From contig JBPCRW010000031.1 in NCBI GenBank assembly GCA_050996405.1, forward strand, positions 1-21,583: DNA of 21,583 bases. Reading direction: 5' to 3'. This document shows positions 6,886 to 13,458 of the stretch, piece after piece. Below the pieces are notes generated by a model that saw nothing but the letters and a program-made list of their open reading frames with translations, was not told the origin of the DNA and made no database searches. The number at the start of each line of letters is the position of its first letter. The first letter of the stretch is position 1. The translations under genes and the position numbers were made by a program. Source of the stretch: JBPCRW01 sp050996405. GTDB lineage: Bacteria > Acidobacteriota > Blastocatellia > Pyrinomonadales > Pyrinomonadaceae.

Positions 6886-7692
6886 TCATCGTTTGATTTG
6901 CGGAATCTGGTCAAAAGTTTTGCGGAAATCGCAGCCTTCGATTTGGACGGTTTTGCACATCTCGAAAAGACGCGAGCGCAGGCGCACGCCGATCCTGTCT
7001 TCGAGCGTTTCTTCGCGTCCGGCTTTGCGTTCGTCCAAATAATTAGTTGTAAAGATTGTTAATTTTTTGTCGTTGTAGCGCGTGTTGATAATATGCGCCA
7101 TCGTATCTTTTACCCAATCGGTCGGTTTCGACGCGCCGATTTCGTCCAGCACCAAAATTTCAGCATCGAAAATCGGCTGCAAAACTTTCAGTTCGGAAAC
7201 CTTTGAAACGGGATTATAGGAATTTTGAATTTCCTTTAAAAGCGCGCCGAATTCGTAAAAGCGGCACGAAAATTTGCGTTCGGTCAAGCCTTTTAAAATC
7301 GAAATGGCAAGATGCGTTTTTCCGACACCGACCGAACCCATCAACAGCAATCCGCGCTCGACCGCCGGATAATCCATCGTCAGTTTCCACGCGAATTTGT
7401 AAGCCCGTTCCTGCGAAGGATTCATCGCTTTGTAATTTTGAAAATGACAATTTTCGTAGCGGCGCGGAATTTTCGCTTTTTCGATTTGGCTGGAATGTGA
7501 TTTCGCACGGCGGCATTCGCACGGACGCGCGCCGCGTCCGGCAACAATTTCGAGTCCCGCGCCAAAACAAATCGGACAGCTTTCCGACTCGTCGCGCGCG
7601 TCGAGAGTGTCGGCAAAATCCTGCTCAAACCCATCTCTATCCGCGTTGGGAACGGCATAAAGCTGATGAATTGTCGCTTTTTCCTGTGGCAT
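6886..7692 (-). CDS. DnaC/IstB-type AAA+ ATPase, probable helicase loader
   Basis: This 268-aa AAA+ protein resembles DnaC/DnaI loaders that place the replicative helicase on DNA. Four Cys (39, 42, 58, 60; CPIC and CEC) suggest a zinc-binding N-terminal domain. Walker A is GSVGVGKT (119-126), Walker B is LVLDEIG (180-186), the sensor-1 region is TIFTTN (212-217), and the arginine-finger helix is RIGVRLRSRL (233-242), which is typical of DnaC-like loaders. No transposase is adjacent, which argues against an IstB transposition helper. It is a single gene facing msrQ; its start was chosen as the first ATG, although no strong ribosome-binding site precedes it. Confidence 0.88.
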   Translation of the reverse strand: MPQEKATIHQLYAVPNADRDGFEQDFADTLDARDESESCPICFGAGLEIVAGRGARPCECRRAKSHSSQIEKAKIPRRYENCHFQNYKAMNPSQERAYKFAWKLTMDYPAVERGLLLMGSVGVGKTHLAISILKGLTERKFSCRFYEFGALLKEIQNSYNPVSKVSELKVLQPIFDAEILVLDEIGASKPTDWVKDTMAHIINTRYNDKKLTIFTTNYLDERKAGREETLEDRIGVRLRSRLFEMCKTVQIEGCDFRKTFDQIPQIKR

Positions 7693-8002
7693 CCGAAAAC
7701 GGGAAACTCTTTTTTACTCTTTATTCCAAACTGACCTTGTTCGCGCGGGTTGTATTTCAACAAAAATGAAATCCGATTCTGGATTATAGCACTCAAAAAA
7801 ATGATTTCAAGTTTTATTATTCAATCAAAAAACCAGTAAAAATCGGCGGTTGACGACAGTTTAAAAAATTGGAAAAGTGAAGTGATGAAAAGACAAGACT
7901 TAGCAATAACAAAAATTTTACATTCCGAAATGAAATTTGCGGGCAAATGTCCGAAACATTTTCTCTATGCTATATTTTAGACAGACATTTATTGCCGAAG
8001 AT
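7693..8002. other. Divergent intergenic region with a candidate promoter
   Basis: These 310 nt separate the DnaC-like gene (-) and the cREC gene (+). It is A/T-rich. The only recognisable site is an extended -10 (TGC TATATT, box at 7971-7976) about 27 nt before the ATG at 8003. No clear -35, hairpin or small gene was seen. Confidence 0.45.
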
Positions 8003-8461
8003 ATGAGTTTCTTACAAAGTTTGATGATAAAACTCGGCTTGGCGGATTTGAACGCCGAGCGCACGCCGATTGCGGTTTTTCTGCTCGACGACGACCGCCG
8101 CCGTCATCGCTGGTTCACAAAAAGATTTAAAGGCGACGAACTCGCCATTGCCGAAACGGTTGACGAAGCCAAAGAACTTTTGGAAGAAAATTCCTACGAC
8201 GCGATTTTTCTCGACCACGATTTGCTGCCGCATCATTACGAATCGAACGACCACGGCGATTTTGCGAATACCGGCTACGCGATTGCCGAATTTTTAGACG
8301 AGAATAAAAATTTGCAGCGGGCGGCAACCATTATCGTTCACACGCGCAATTCCGAAGGCGGAATAAAAATGGTCGAAAAACTGCGCGAAGCCGGAAGAAA
8401 TGCCGAATATGTGCCGTTTCCGCTGCTTGATATAAAAATTAAAAACTACTGGAAACGTTGA
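8003..8461 (+). CDS. cREC (cyclic-phosphate processing receiver) domain protein
   Basis: The 152-aa protein is a single receiver-like domain with the pattern of the cREC family: FLLDDDRRRH (26-35), IFLDHDL (68-74), then HTRNSEGG (113-120). These Asp and His residues differ from a response regulator's phospho-acceptor site, and the family has been predicted computationally to act on cyclic phosphates, an unproven role. Residues 1-20 are a short helical extension. I chose ATG at 8003 because GAAG sits just upstream and an earlier TTG at 7937 would add 22 atypical residues. It is monocistronic, followed by a hairpin element. A conventional response regulator is the alternative but no kinase is nearby. 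Confidence 0.75.
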   Translation: MSFLQSLMIKLGLADLNAERTPIAVFLLDDDRRRHRWFTKRFKGDELAIAETVDEAKELLEENSYDAIFLDHDLLPHHYESNDHGDFANTGYAIAEFLDENKNLQRAATIIVHTRNSEGGIKMVEKLREAGRNAEYVPFPLLDIKIKNYWKR

Positions 8462-8501
8462 AAATGCAAAATTGAAAACCGCTTCTTTAATTTTGCATTT
8501 T
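8461..8501. repeat. Inverted repeat of ATGCAAA-type words between convergent genes
   Basis: The arm 8461-8476 (AAAATGCAAAATTGAA) pairs with 8486-8501 at 15 of 16 positions around a 9-nt loop. The right side continues with another TTTGCAT word. It starts in the stop codon of the cREC gene and lies 7 nt from the opposing rhodanese stop, so it probably serves both transcripts as a 3' end. Confidence 0.75.
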
Positions 8502-8508
8502 GCATTGG

Positions 8509-8829
8509 TTAGTATTTCTGGACGGTCGAATCGACTTCGTTTGACCAGGCGGTAATGCCGCCTTTCAGATTCGTCATTTTTCCTCTGTAACCGGCGCGCG
8601 TCAGAAATTGGATTGCCTGCGCGCTGCGCCCGCCCGCTTTGCATTGCAGAACGAGTTCGCGCGAATCGTCGAGTTCGTCCATCCGCCGCATAATTTCGCC
8701 GAGTGGAATCAGTTTCGCGCCTTCGATTTTGGCAAAAGCAAATTCATCGGGCTGGCGCACGTCAACAAGCTGTACATCTTCGCCCGCGTCCATTCTTTTT
8801 TTTAATTCGGTGGCGGTAATTTCCTGCAT
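8509..8829 (-). CDS. Single-domain rhodanese-like sulfurtransferase
   Basis: A complete 106-aa rhodanese domain, which carries sulfur as a persulfide on an active-site Cys. It shows VQLVDVRQPDEF (19-30), GAKLIPLGEI (37-46) and the active-site loop CKAGGRSA with Cys63 (63-70), then LKGGITAW near the C-terminus. The CKAGGRS loop is the type found in MoeZ/ThiI-associated and GlpE-like proteins. No signal peptide, so it is cytoplasmic. GGAG lies 7 nt before the ATG. Its natural sulfur acceptor cannot be told from this context. Confidence 0.92.
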   Translation of the reverse strand: MQEITATELKKRMDAGEDVQLVDVRQPDEFAFAKIEGAKLIPLGEIMRRMDELDDSRELVLQCKAGGRSAQAIQFLTRAGYRGKMTNLKGGITAWSNEVDSTVQKY

Positions 8830-8894
8830 TTTTTCTCCGTTTTGATAAGTTTTTATTTATTGTTGTAGCCGATTGAGCTTGATTTTTCAAATCC

Positions 8895-9311
8895 TTACTG
8901 GTCGTAAAGATAAAGTCCCAAACCGAATTTCGCTCCCGCGCGGCGCAGAGCCATCGATTCGGCGTTTGACGAAGAATCGCCGTAGCTGTCGAGCGTTTCG
9001 TCTTCCTGTCCGGTCGCTTCACGATAAACAATGCCTTCCAAACACGGAATCGAAAGCCGCACGACGATAATCAATTTTCCGCCGACCGAATTCATCGAGC
9101 GAATTTCATAATTCCAGCCCGCCGCGTAATGGTCTAGATATTTTACAGCGTCGTGCCAGGCAATATAGGAAATTTCCTTGCCGCCCTGTTTGCGCGCGCG
9201 CAAATGTCGTTTGGCAACCGGCTTGGTCAAATCTTTGACGATTTCACGAATTGAACGCGGTTCGGTTGACGCGCTTTTTGATTCCAGTTCTTCGATTTTT
9301 TCTTCACTCAT
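8895..9311 (-). CDS. RAD52/Rad22-like single-strand annealing protein
   Basis: The 138-aa protein shows the features of the RAD52-fold annealing family: an entry segment SYIAWHDAVKYLDHYA (48-63), the beta strands WNYEIRSMNSVGGKLIIVV, and the signature AESMALRRAGAKFGLGLYLY (117-136), as in A-x-K-R-A-x-x-x-F-G proteins. Such proteins anneal complementary single strands during repair. Residues 1-45 are charged and probably flexible. It lies 13 nt downstream of the mutase large subunit on the same strand, so it may be co-transcribed. No phage genes surround it, unlike most bacterial members known from prophages. No Shine-Dalgarno is visible. The assignment is by motif only. Confidence 0.65.
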   Translation of the reverse strand: MSEEKIEELESKSASTEPRSIREIVKDLTKPVAKRHLRARKQGGKEISYIAWHDAVKYLDHYAAGWNYEIRSMNSVGGKLIIVVRLSIPCLEGIVYREATGQEDETLDSYGDSSSNAESMALRRAGAKFGLGLYLYDQ

Positions 9312-9324
9312 AATTTTAAATTTT

Positions 9325-10956
9325 TTAAACCGTGACGGTTTCGCGGTATTCGCCCCAGACTTTTCTCAAGCGATTGGAAATTTCGCCAATCGTCACATAA
9401 TTTTCAACGCAGTCTAAAATTCGCGGCAGCATATTTTCCGCGCCGAGTGCCGCTTCTTCTAACTTTGACAAAGCATTTTCCGCTTTGACGGCATCGCGTT
9501 TGGCGCGAACGGCGCGGACTCTCTCGATTTGATTTCGTTCGATTTGTTCGTCAATTTTGAGAATCGGAATCGTTTCGTCTTCCTCGATTTGAAATTTATT
9601 GACACCGACGACAATTGCATTTTTTGTTTCGACGGCGCGTTGATAATTGTAAGCGGCTTCTTGAATTTCGCGCTGCGGAAAACCGTTTTCGATTGCTTTC
9701 AACATTCCGCCCATCGCGTCAATTTTTTCGATATATTCGACAGCTTTTGCTTCGAGTTGATTGGTCAATTCTTCAATCGCGTAAGAACCGCCGAGCGCGT
9801 CAACAATGTCGGCAACGCCCGATTCGTGCGCGATAACCTGCTGCGTTCTTAAGGCAATCCGCGCCGCTGTTTCGGTCGGCAACGATAACGCTTCGTCCAT
9901 CGAATTTGTATGCAAACTCTGCGTTCCGCCCAAAACGGCGGCGAGTGCTTGAATCGTCGTCCGCACGATATTGACTTCCGGCTGCTGCGCCGTCAAAGTC
10001 GAACCGGCGGTTTGCGTGTGAAAACGAAGCATCAGCGATTTCGGGTTTTTCGCGCCGAAACGCTCTTTCATAATCTTTGCCCAAAGCCTTCGCGCGGCGC
10101 GGAATTTTGCGACTTCTTCCAATAAATTTAAATGCGAATTAAAAAAGAACGAGAGACGCGGCGCGAAATCGTCAATTTTTAAACCGACGCTCAAAGCCGC
10201 GTCAACGTAGGCGATGCCGTCGGCTAAAGTAAAAGCAAGTTCCTGCGCGGCGGTCGAGCCTGCTTCGCGGATGTGATAGCCGGAAATCGAAATCGTGTTC
10301 CAGTTCGGAACTTCCGACGCGCAAAAAGCGAAGGTATCGGTAATCAATCTCAAAGACGGTTTCGGCGGATAAATATAAGTTCCGCGAGCGATATATTCCT
10401 TTAAAATATCGTTTTGGATTGTTCCCTGAACTTTATCAAATGAAACATTCTGCTTTCTGGCGACGGCTAAATATAAACAAAGCAACGTCGAAGCCGTCGC
10501 GTTTATCGTCATCGAAGTTGAAACCGTGTCGAGCGGAATTCCGTCGAACAGCATCAGCATATCTTCCAAAGAATCAATCGCCACGCCGACTTTTCCGACT
10601 TCGCCCGCCGCCAGCGCGTCATCCGAATCAAGCCCGATTTGCGTCGGCAAATCAAACGCGACGCTTAATCCGGTTGTGCCTTGCGACAGCAGATATTTAT
10701 AACGCGCGTTTGATTCTTCGGCAGTCGCAAATCCGGCATACTGGCGCATCGTCCAGAATTTTCCGCGATACATATTCCGGCGAACGCCGCGCGTGTATGG
10801 AAATTCGCCCGCGTTTCCCAAATCTTTTTCGTAATCGAAATGTGAATTTTCAGGATTAAAATCATTGGGCAGTTCGATGCCCGAAGATGTCTCAAACTTG
10901 TCGCGTCTTTCTGCCATAACGCCGACTAGATTATCATATTCGGAAAGGGAAAACAT
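9325..10956 (-). CDS. Methylmalonyl-CoA mutase, large (substrate-binding) subunit of the split type
   Basis: This 543-aa protein is the TIM-barrel subunit of a B12-dependent acyl-CoA mutase, converting (R)-methylmalonyl-CoA to succinyl-CoA. Tyr73 in RQYAGF and Arg191 in IARGTYIYPP have the same 118-residue spacing as the Tyr89/Arg207 pair that sets methylmalonyl specificity; isobutyryl-CoA mutases carry Phe/Gln instead. Gln181 (TIQND) and His228 (ISGYH) are also in register. There is no C-terminal DxHxxG cobalamin-binding domain, so a separate small subunit encoded elsewhere is needed. A later ATG (10917) begins MAERRDKF and is an alternative start; neither has a clear ribosome-binding site. 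It is followed by the RAD52-like gene. Confidence 0.9.
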   Translation of the reverse strand: MFSLSEYDNLVGVMAERRDKFETSSGIELPNDFNPENSHFDYEKDLGNAGEFPYTRGVRRNMYRGKFWTMRQYAGFATAEESNARYKYLLSQGTTGLSVAFDLPTQIGLDSDDALAAGEVGKVGVAIDSLEDMLMLFDGIPLDTVSTSMTINATASTLLCLYLAVARKQNVSFDKVQGTIQNDILKEYIARGTYIYPPKPSLRLITDTFAFCASEVPNWNTISISGYHIREAGSTAAQELAFTLADGIAYVDAALSVGLKIDDFAPRLSFFFNSHLNLLEEVAKFRAARRLWAKIMKERFGAKNPKSLMLRFHTQTAGSTLTAQQPEVNIVRTTIQALAAVLGGTQSLHTNSMDEALSLPTETAARIALRTQQVIAHESGVADIVDALGGSYAIEELTNQLEAKAVEYIEKIDAMGGMLKAIENGFPQREIQEAAYNYQRAVETKNAIVVGVNKFQIEEDETIPILKIDEQIERNQIERVRAVRAKRDAVKAENALSKLEEAALGAENMLPRILDCVENYVTIGEISNRLRKVWGEYRETVTV

Positions 10957-11085
10957 CTAAGAAAATTAAGCCGGAAAATGCACGCATTTCGCTCGTCGAA
11001 ACTGAAAAGCGCAAGCGGCATAATGACATAAATTTTGTTTTTCTCGCGGCTTTTACTATCATCGGCAAAATCATTTCGTTCTTTC

Positions 11086-11094
11086 TGATATAAT
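11086..11094 (+). promoter_or_regulatory. Extended -10 promoter before the methyltransferase fragment
   Basis: TATAAT at 11089-11094 is preceded by TG one base upstream (TGA TATAAT), an extended -10. The ATG lies 14 nt after it, so any leader would be only a few nucleotides long. No good -35 is present. The downstream gene is decayed. Confidence 0.5.
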
Positions 11095-11107
11095 TTTTTA
11101 AATAAAA

Positions 11108-11362
11108 ATGTTTGAATCCGTCGAATTATTAAACATCAAACAGGCGAGCGCATGGGCGACCGAACGCACCGGCAAAACCGTCACGCCGTCAAATATCGCT
11201 TATCTCGTCAACTACGGCAGAGTCAATAAAATCGGCAGTAACGGCAACATTTTAGTTGCCAAACAGGATTTGATTGATTATTACGAAAACTCGCAAAGAG
11301 AAACAAATTGGAGAAAACAGCTTGGCGAAGATTTAAATTGGGCTTTATCTTTCGAGCAATAA
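11108..11362 (+). pseudogene. N-terminal fragment of a DNA methyltransferase (HTH-type domain)
   Basis: The 84-residue ORF begins with an excisionase-like helix-turn-helix (LLNIKQASAWATERTGKTVTP) and ends in DLNWALSFEQ. In intact DNA methyltransferases I recall, this same N-terminal module continues from that point into a YKEAETTKHVHRLHPY-type segment and the catalytic domain. Here two stop codons follow at once, so everything catalytic is missing. It is probably the remnant of the modification gene of a type II system. An independent small DNA-binding protein is the alternative. No Shine-Dalgarno is visible. Confidence 0.65.
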
Positions 11363-11546
11363 TAAAGTATATGGAAATAAGTAAGTGGACAAAATTATTT
11401 GATAGATGAATCAGTGCGGAAACACGCTACGCACGTAAGTGTGTCTTTTGTGACCTTTCTGTCCGGTTACTTACACAGAGTTTCACTGGTAAAATCATAT
11501 TCGGTCATCATTGAAGCCGAAAATGAAATAAACATCCTGAAATTGA

Positions 11547-11792
11547 CGGTTATCAGAAGATTTGCGGACAGAATTTTGGTATTTGATTTCCAACGATGAA
11601 GAATTTTATATCAAAATTGTCGAGCCAATCGGATATAAGGCAAAAGAGAAAAATGCGGAGTTTCAAGAAGCCTACGCGATACTCATCAATAAATTCACTT
11701 TGGAATTTGCGACTGAGTTTTGTGATGAAGGCAGAATAAATTGGGAAAAGCCGTTACGGTTCAACTCCGGCAAAAAAATGAAAAACAGGTAA
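11547..11792 (+). pseudogene. C-terminal fragment resembling a type II restriction endonuclease
   Basis: An open frame of about 82 codons begins right after a stop at 11544 and has no convincing start (a TTG at 11562 lacks a Shine-Dalgarno). It reads LRTEFWYLISNDEEFYI, IVEPIGYKAKEKNAEF, then INKFTLEFATEFC and INWEKPLRFNSG. This looks like the C-terminal part of TdeIII-like type II endonucleases as I remember them. Codon use is AT-rich relative to neighbours. With the methyltransferase N-terminus 185 nt upstream, it fits an internal deletion of a restriction-modification locus. The frame 11399-11599 in between shows nothing recognisable. Confidence 0.5.
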
Positions 11793-12072
11793 TTATTTTA
11801 CGGGCTGATTTGATAAAACAGGGCTGTAATTCGCTCACTCTATGCCGTTTTATCTATTGTCTAGCGACAAAAATAAAACGTCGCTCAACCAACTTGCCAA
11901 ATTCTTAAAAATATCTTACATTTTGCGTGCGATTGGCGCGAATTACGTATGATTATCGCCACATTACTAATGAAAATCTTTCGTATTTAACGGGCGAGAT
12001 TTCACAACTGACAACCGACAATCGTCTTTTGACTATTCAAACCGCCTCGCGTAGCATTTTTGTTAAACGCAA
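11793..12072. other. Non-coding stretch between the restriction-modification remnant and the next gene
   Basis: I see no gene in these 280 nt. A small hairpin is present (AGCGAC 11863-11868 with GTCGCT 11880-11885). A series of 7-nt words lies at about 12004-12025 (ACAACTG, ACAACCG, ACAATCG) without a good opposite arm, possibly a degraded hairpin element. No promoter is evident for the gene at 12073. Confidence 0.4.
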
Positions 12073-12330
12073 ATGGAACTCGACGGAAAATCTAAGAAAG
12101 CGGCGCGCGAACTCGGCGATGCGATAAACGCGGCGATTGAAAAATCGGAGCGCGTGGCGCGGGCAATCGAAGATTTGCGCGAAATTGGTTACGAGCCGCG
12201 TCTGTCGCTAAAACTCGAAATCGGTTTGATGAAAACGTCGCGTAAAGCCACTGCCGAAAGAGAACTCGAACTGGATTTAACTGACGAAGATTTGCGCGAG
12301 TTGCGAAAAATGAAAATCAGCCTTGAATAA
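12073..12330 (+). CDS. Conserved-looking small hypothetical protein
   Basis: I do not recognise this 85-aa protein. It is charged and mainly helical: a basic/Ala-rich helix (5-40, AARELGDAINAAIEKSERVARAIEDLREIG), a middle segment YEPRLSLKLEIGL, and an acidic end LTDEDLRELRKMKISLE with a leucine heptad character. There is no signal peptide or membrane segment. The GCG/GAA-rich codon use matches the native genes. It is the first gene of a same-strand group and is separated from the next gene by a hairpin element whose left arm begins in its stop codon. No Shine-Dalgarno is seen before the ATG. Confidence 0.65.
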   Translation: MELDGKSKKAARELGDAINAAIEKSERVARAIEDLREIGYEPRLSLKLEIGLMKTSRKATAERELELDLTDEDLRELRKMKISLE

Positions 12331-12387
12331 TGGTGAATGGTAAATGGTTAATGAAAGAAAATCATTTACCATTTACCATTTACCATT
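12329..12387. repeat. Inverted repeat of ATGGTAA-type words between two hypothetical genes
   Basis: Left arm 12329-12354 holds three 7-nt words (ATGGTGA, ATGGTAA, ATGGTTA) and pairs with 12362-12387 (three CATTTAC words) at 24 of 26 positions, with a 7-nt loop. It begins in the upstream stop codon and ends 4 nt before the TTG proposed as the next start. Sequence and placement copy the element between msrP and msrQ at 6156-6210. Confidence 0.8.
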
Positions 12388-12391
12388 TGGC

Positions 12392-13081
12392 TTGAATTAC
12401 TTTAATTACGTTTCGGAAATCGAGGAAACATTCAACCGTCGGCGCGGGAAATATCTTTTTTTAAGCCCGCTCGATTGGGCGTTGATTGAATCCTGGCAAG
12501 AACGCGGCGTGCCGCTGCATATCGTCTTGCGCGGCATCGAAAAAGTTTTTGACAACTACGATGCCAAGCCGAACCGCAAACGGACGATTAAAGGTTTGAG
12601 TTTTTGCCGCGAGGAAATCGAAGCGCAGCACGAAGAATGGCTCGAACGACAGGTCGGGAAAAATGCCGGAGAAACAACCGCGCCGCAAAGCGAAAACGTT
12701 CTATTTGCTTATGATTCGATTCGTGAACACCTGCGGCGCGTGACGAGCGAATTGAAAGACGCGGCGCGAAACGCGGGCGATGATTTGCGCGAGAATTTAG
12801 AGAGAGTTTCGGCGCGGCTTGCCGAACTCGAAAAAGACTATGCTGATGCGGAAAGTCTGGAAAATTCGTTGAGTGATTTGGAAAAATCGATTGACGACGC
12901 GCTACTCGAAACGGCTGACAAAACGCGGCTTGAAGAACTAAACGCGCAAACCGTGAAAAATCTCGCGTCGTATCACGGCAAGATGGAAAAAGACATTTAT
13001 CAGCGAACGTTTGATTTGATGATTCTGAAATCTTTGCGCGAGCGCGCCGGAATCCCGCGCCTGAGTTTATTTTATTTGTAA
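12392..13081 (+). CDS. Uncharacterised protein with DWAL/LRGI N-terminal domain and coiled coil
   Basis: A 229-aa soluble protein that I cannot name functionally. Residues 1-83 form a compact domain with SEIEETFNRRRGKYLFLSP, DWALIESWQERGVPL and VLRGIEKVFD, then KGLSFCREEIE. I have seen similar N-termini in hypothetical proteins of Acidobacteria and relatives. Residues 110-200 are a long charged coiled coil (LERVSARLAELEKDY), and the end (203-229) is YQRTFDLMILKSLRERAGIPRL. I prefer TTG at 12392 because an upstream in-frame ATG (12344) would make the first 16 residues a translation of the inverted repeat. The domain loosely recalls replication-associated loader partners, but this is speculation. 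Confidence 0.7.
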   Translation: MNYFNYVSEIEETFNRRRGKYLFLSPLDWALIESWQERGVPLHIVLRGIEKVFDNYDAKPNRKRTIKGLSFCREEIEAQHEEWLERQVGKNAGETTAPQSENVLFAYDSIREHLRRVTSELKDAARNAGDDLRENLERVSARLAELEKDYADAESLENSLSDLEKSIDDALLETADKTRLEELNAQTVKNLASYHGKMEKDIYQRTFDLMILKSLRERAGIPRLSLFYL

Positions 13082-13134
13082 TCTGTGTTATTAAATTCGC
13101 GTCTCCCAAAAAATTAAAAGGATGTGAACGGAAA

Positions 13135-13458
13135 ATGAACAAACTGCAAATCAGAAAACTCGGAATTCTTTCGGTAGCGAAAATGTATGCGGCGGTGACG
13201 CTCGTGATGAGCCTAATTTTCAGCATTCCATTCGGTCTGATGTATATGGCTTTCGGCGGTATGATGATGGGCATCGGCGGCAGAAGCGGAATTGCGGCGG
13301 GCGGCGGCAGTATTATTGCCGGTTTGCTGATGATGATTGGACTTCCGATTTTTTACGGCGTAATCGGATTTATTGCCGGCGCAATCGGCGCGCTGCTTTA
13401 TAACCTGTTTGCGGGAATGGTCGGCGGAATCGAAATAGAAGTTGAAAACTTTCAATAA
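13135..13458 (+). CDS. Small glycine-rich membrane protein, DUF3566-like
   Basis: The 107-aa protein starts KLQIRKLGILSVAKMYAAV, a layout I associate with DUF3566-type membrane proteins of unknown function. Hydrophobic segments span about 17-47 and 58-95, split by a Gly-rich stretch (GIGGRSGIAAGGG, 46-58), so two or three membrane passes are likely. It ends EIEVENFQ in the cytoplasm or periplasm. A purine-rich AAAAGGAT lies about 13 nt before the ATG. The gene overlaps the following methyltransferase by 17 nt, indicating translational coupling. Confidence 0.75.
   Translation: MNKLQIRKLGILSVAKMYAAVTLVMSLIFSIPFGLMYMAFGGMMMGIGGRSGIAAGGGSIIAGLLMMIGLPIFYGVIGFIAGAIGALLYNLFAGMVGGIEIEVENFQ

Noticed and set aside
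7203..7769. 188-aa ORF opposite the DnaC-like gene
   Set aside because: Antisense shadow of a gene with clear Walker motifs; Arg/Ser-rich and without any motif.
11399..11599. 66-aa ORF between the two restriction-modification fragments
   Set aside because: No similarity I can recognise, no ribosome-binding site, and it overlaps the endonuclease-like frame. It might be a frameshifted remnant but nothing shows it.
11927..12127. 66-aa ORF overlapping the 85-aa gene
   Set aside because: It runs through the repeat-word region and overlaps the start of a better supported gene in another frame.
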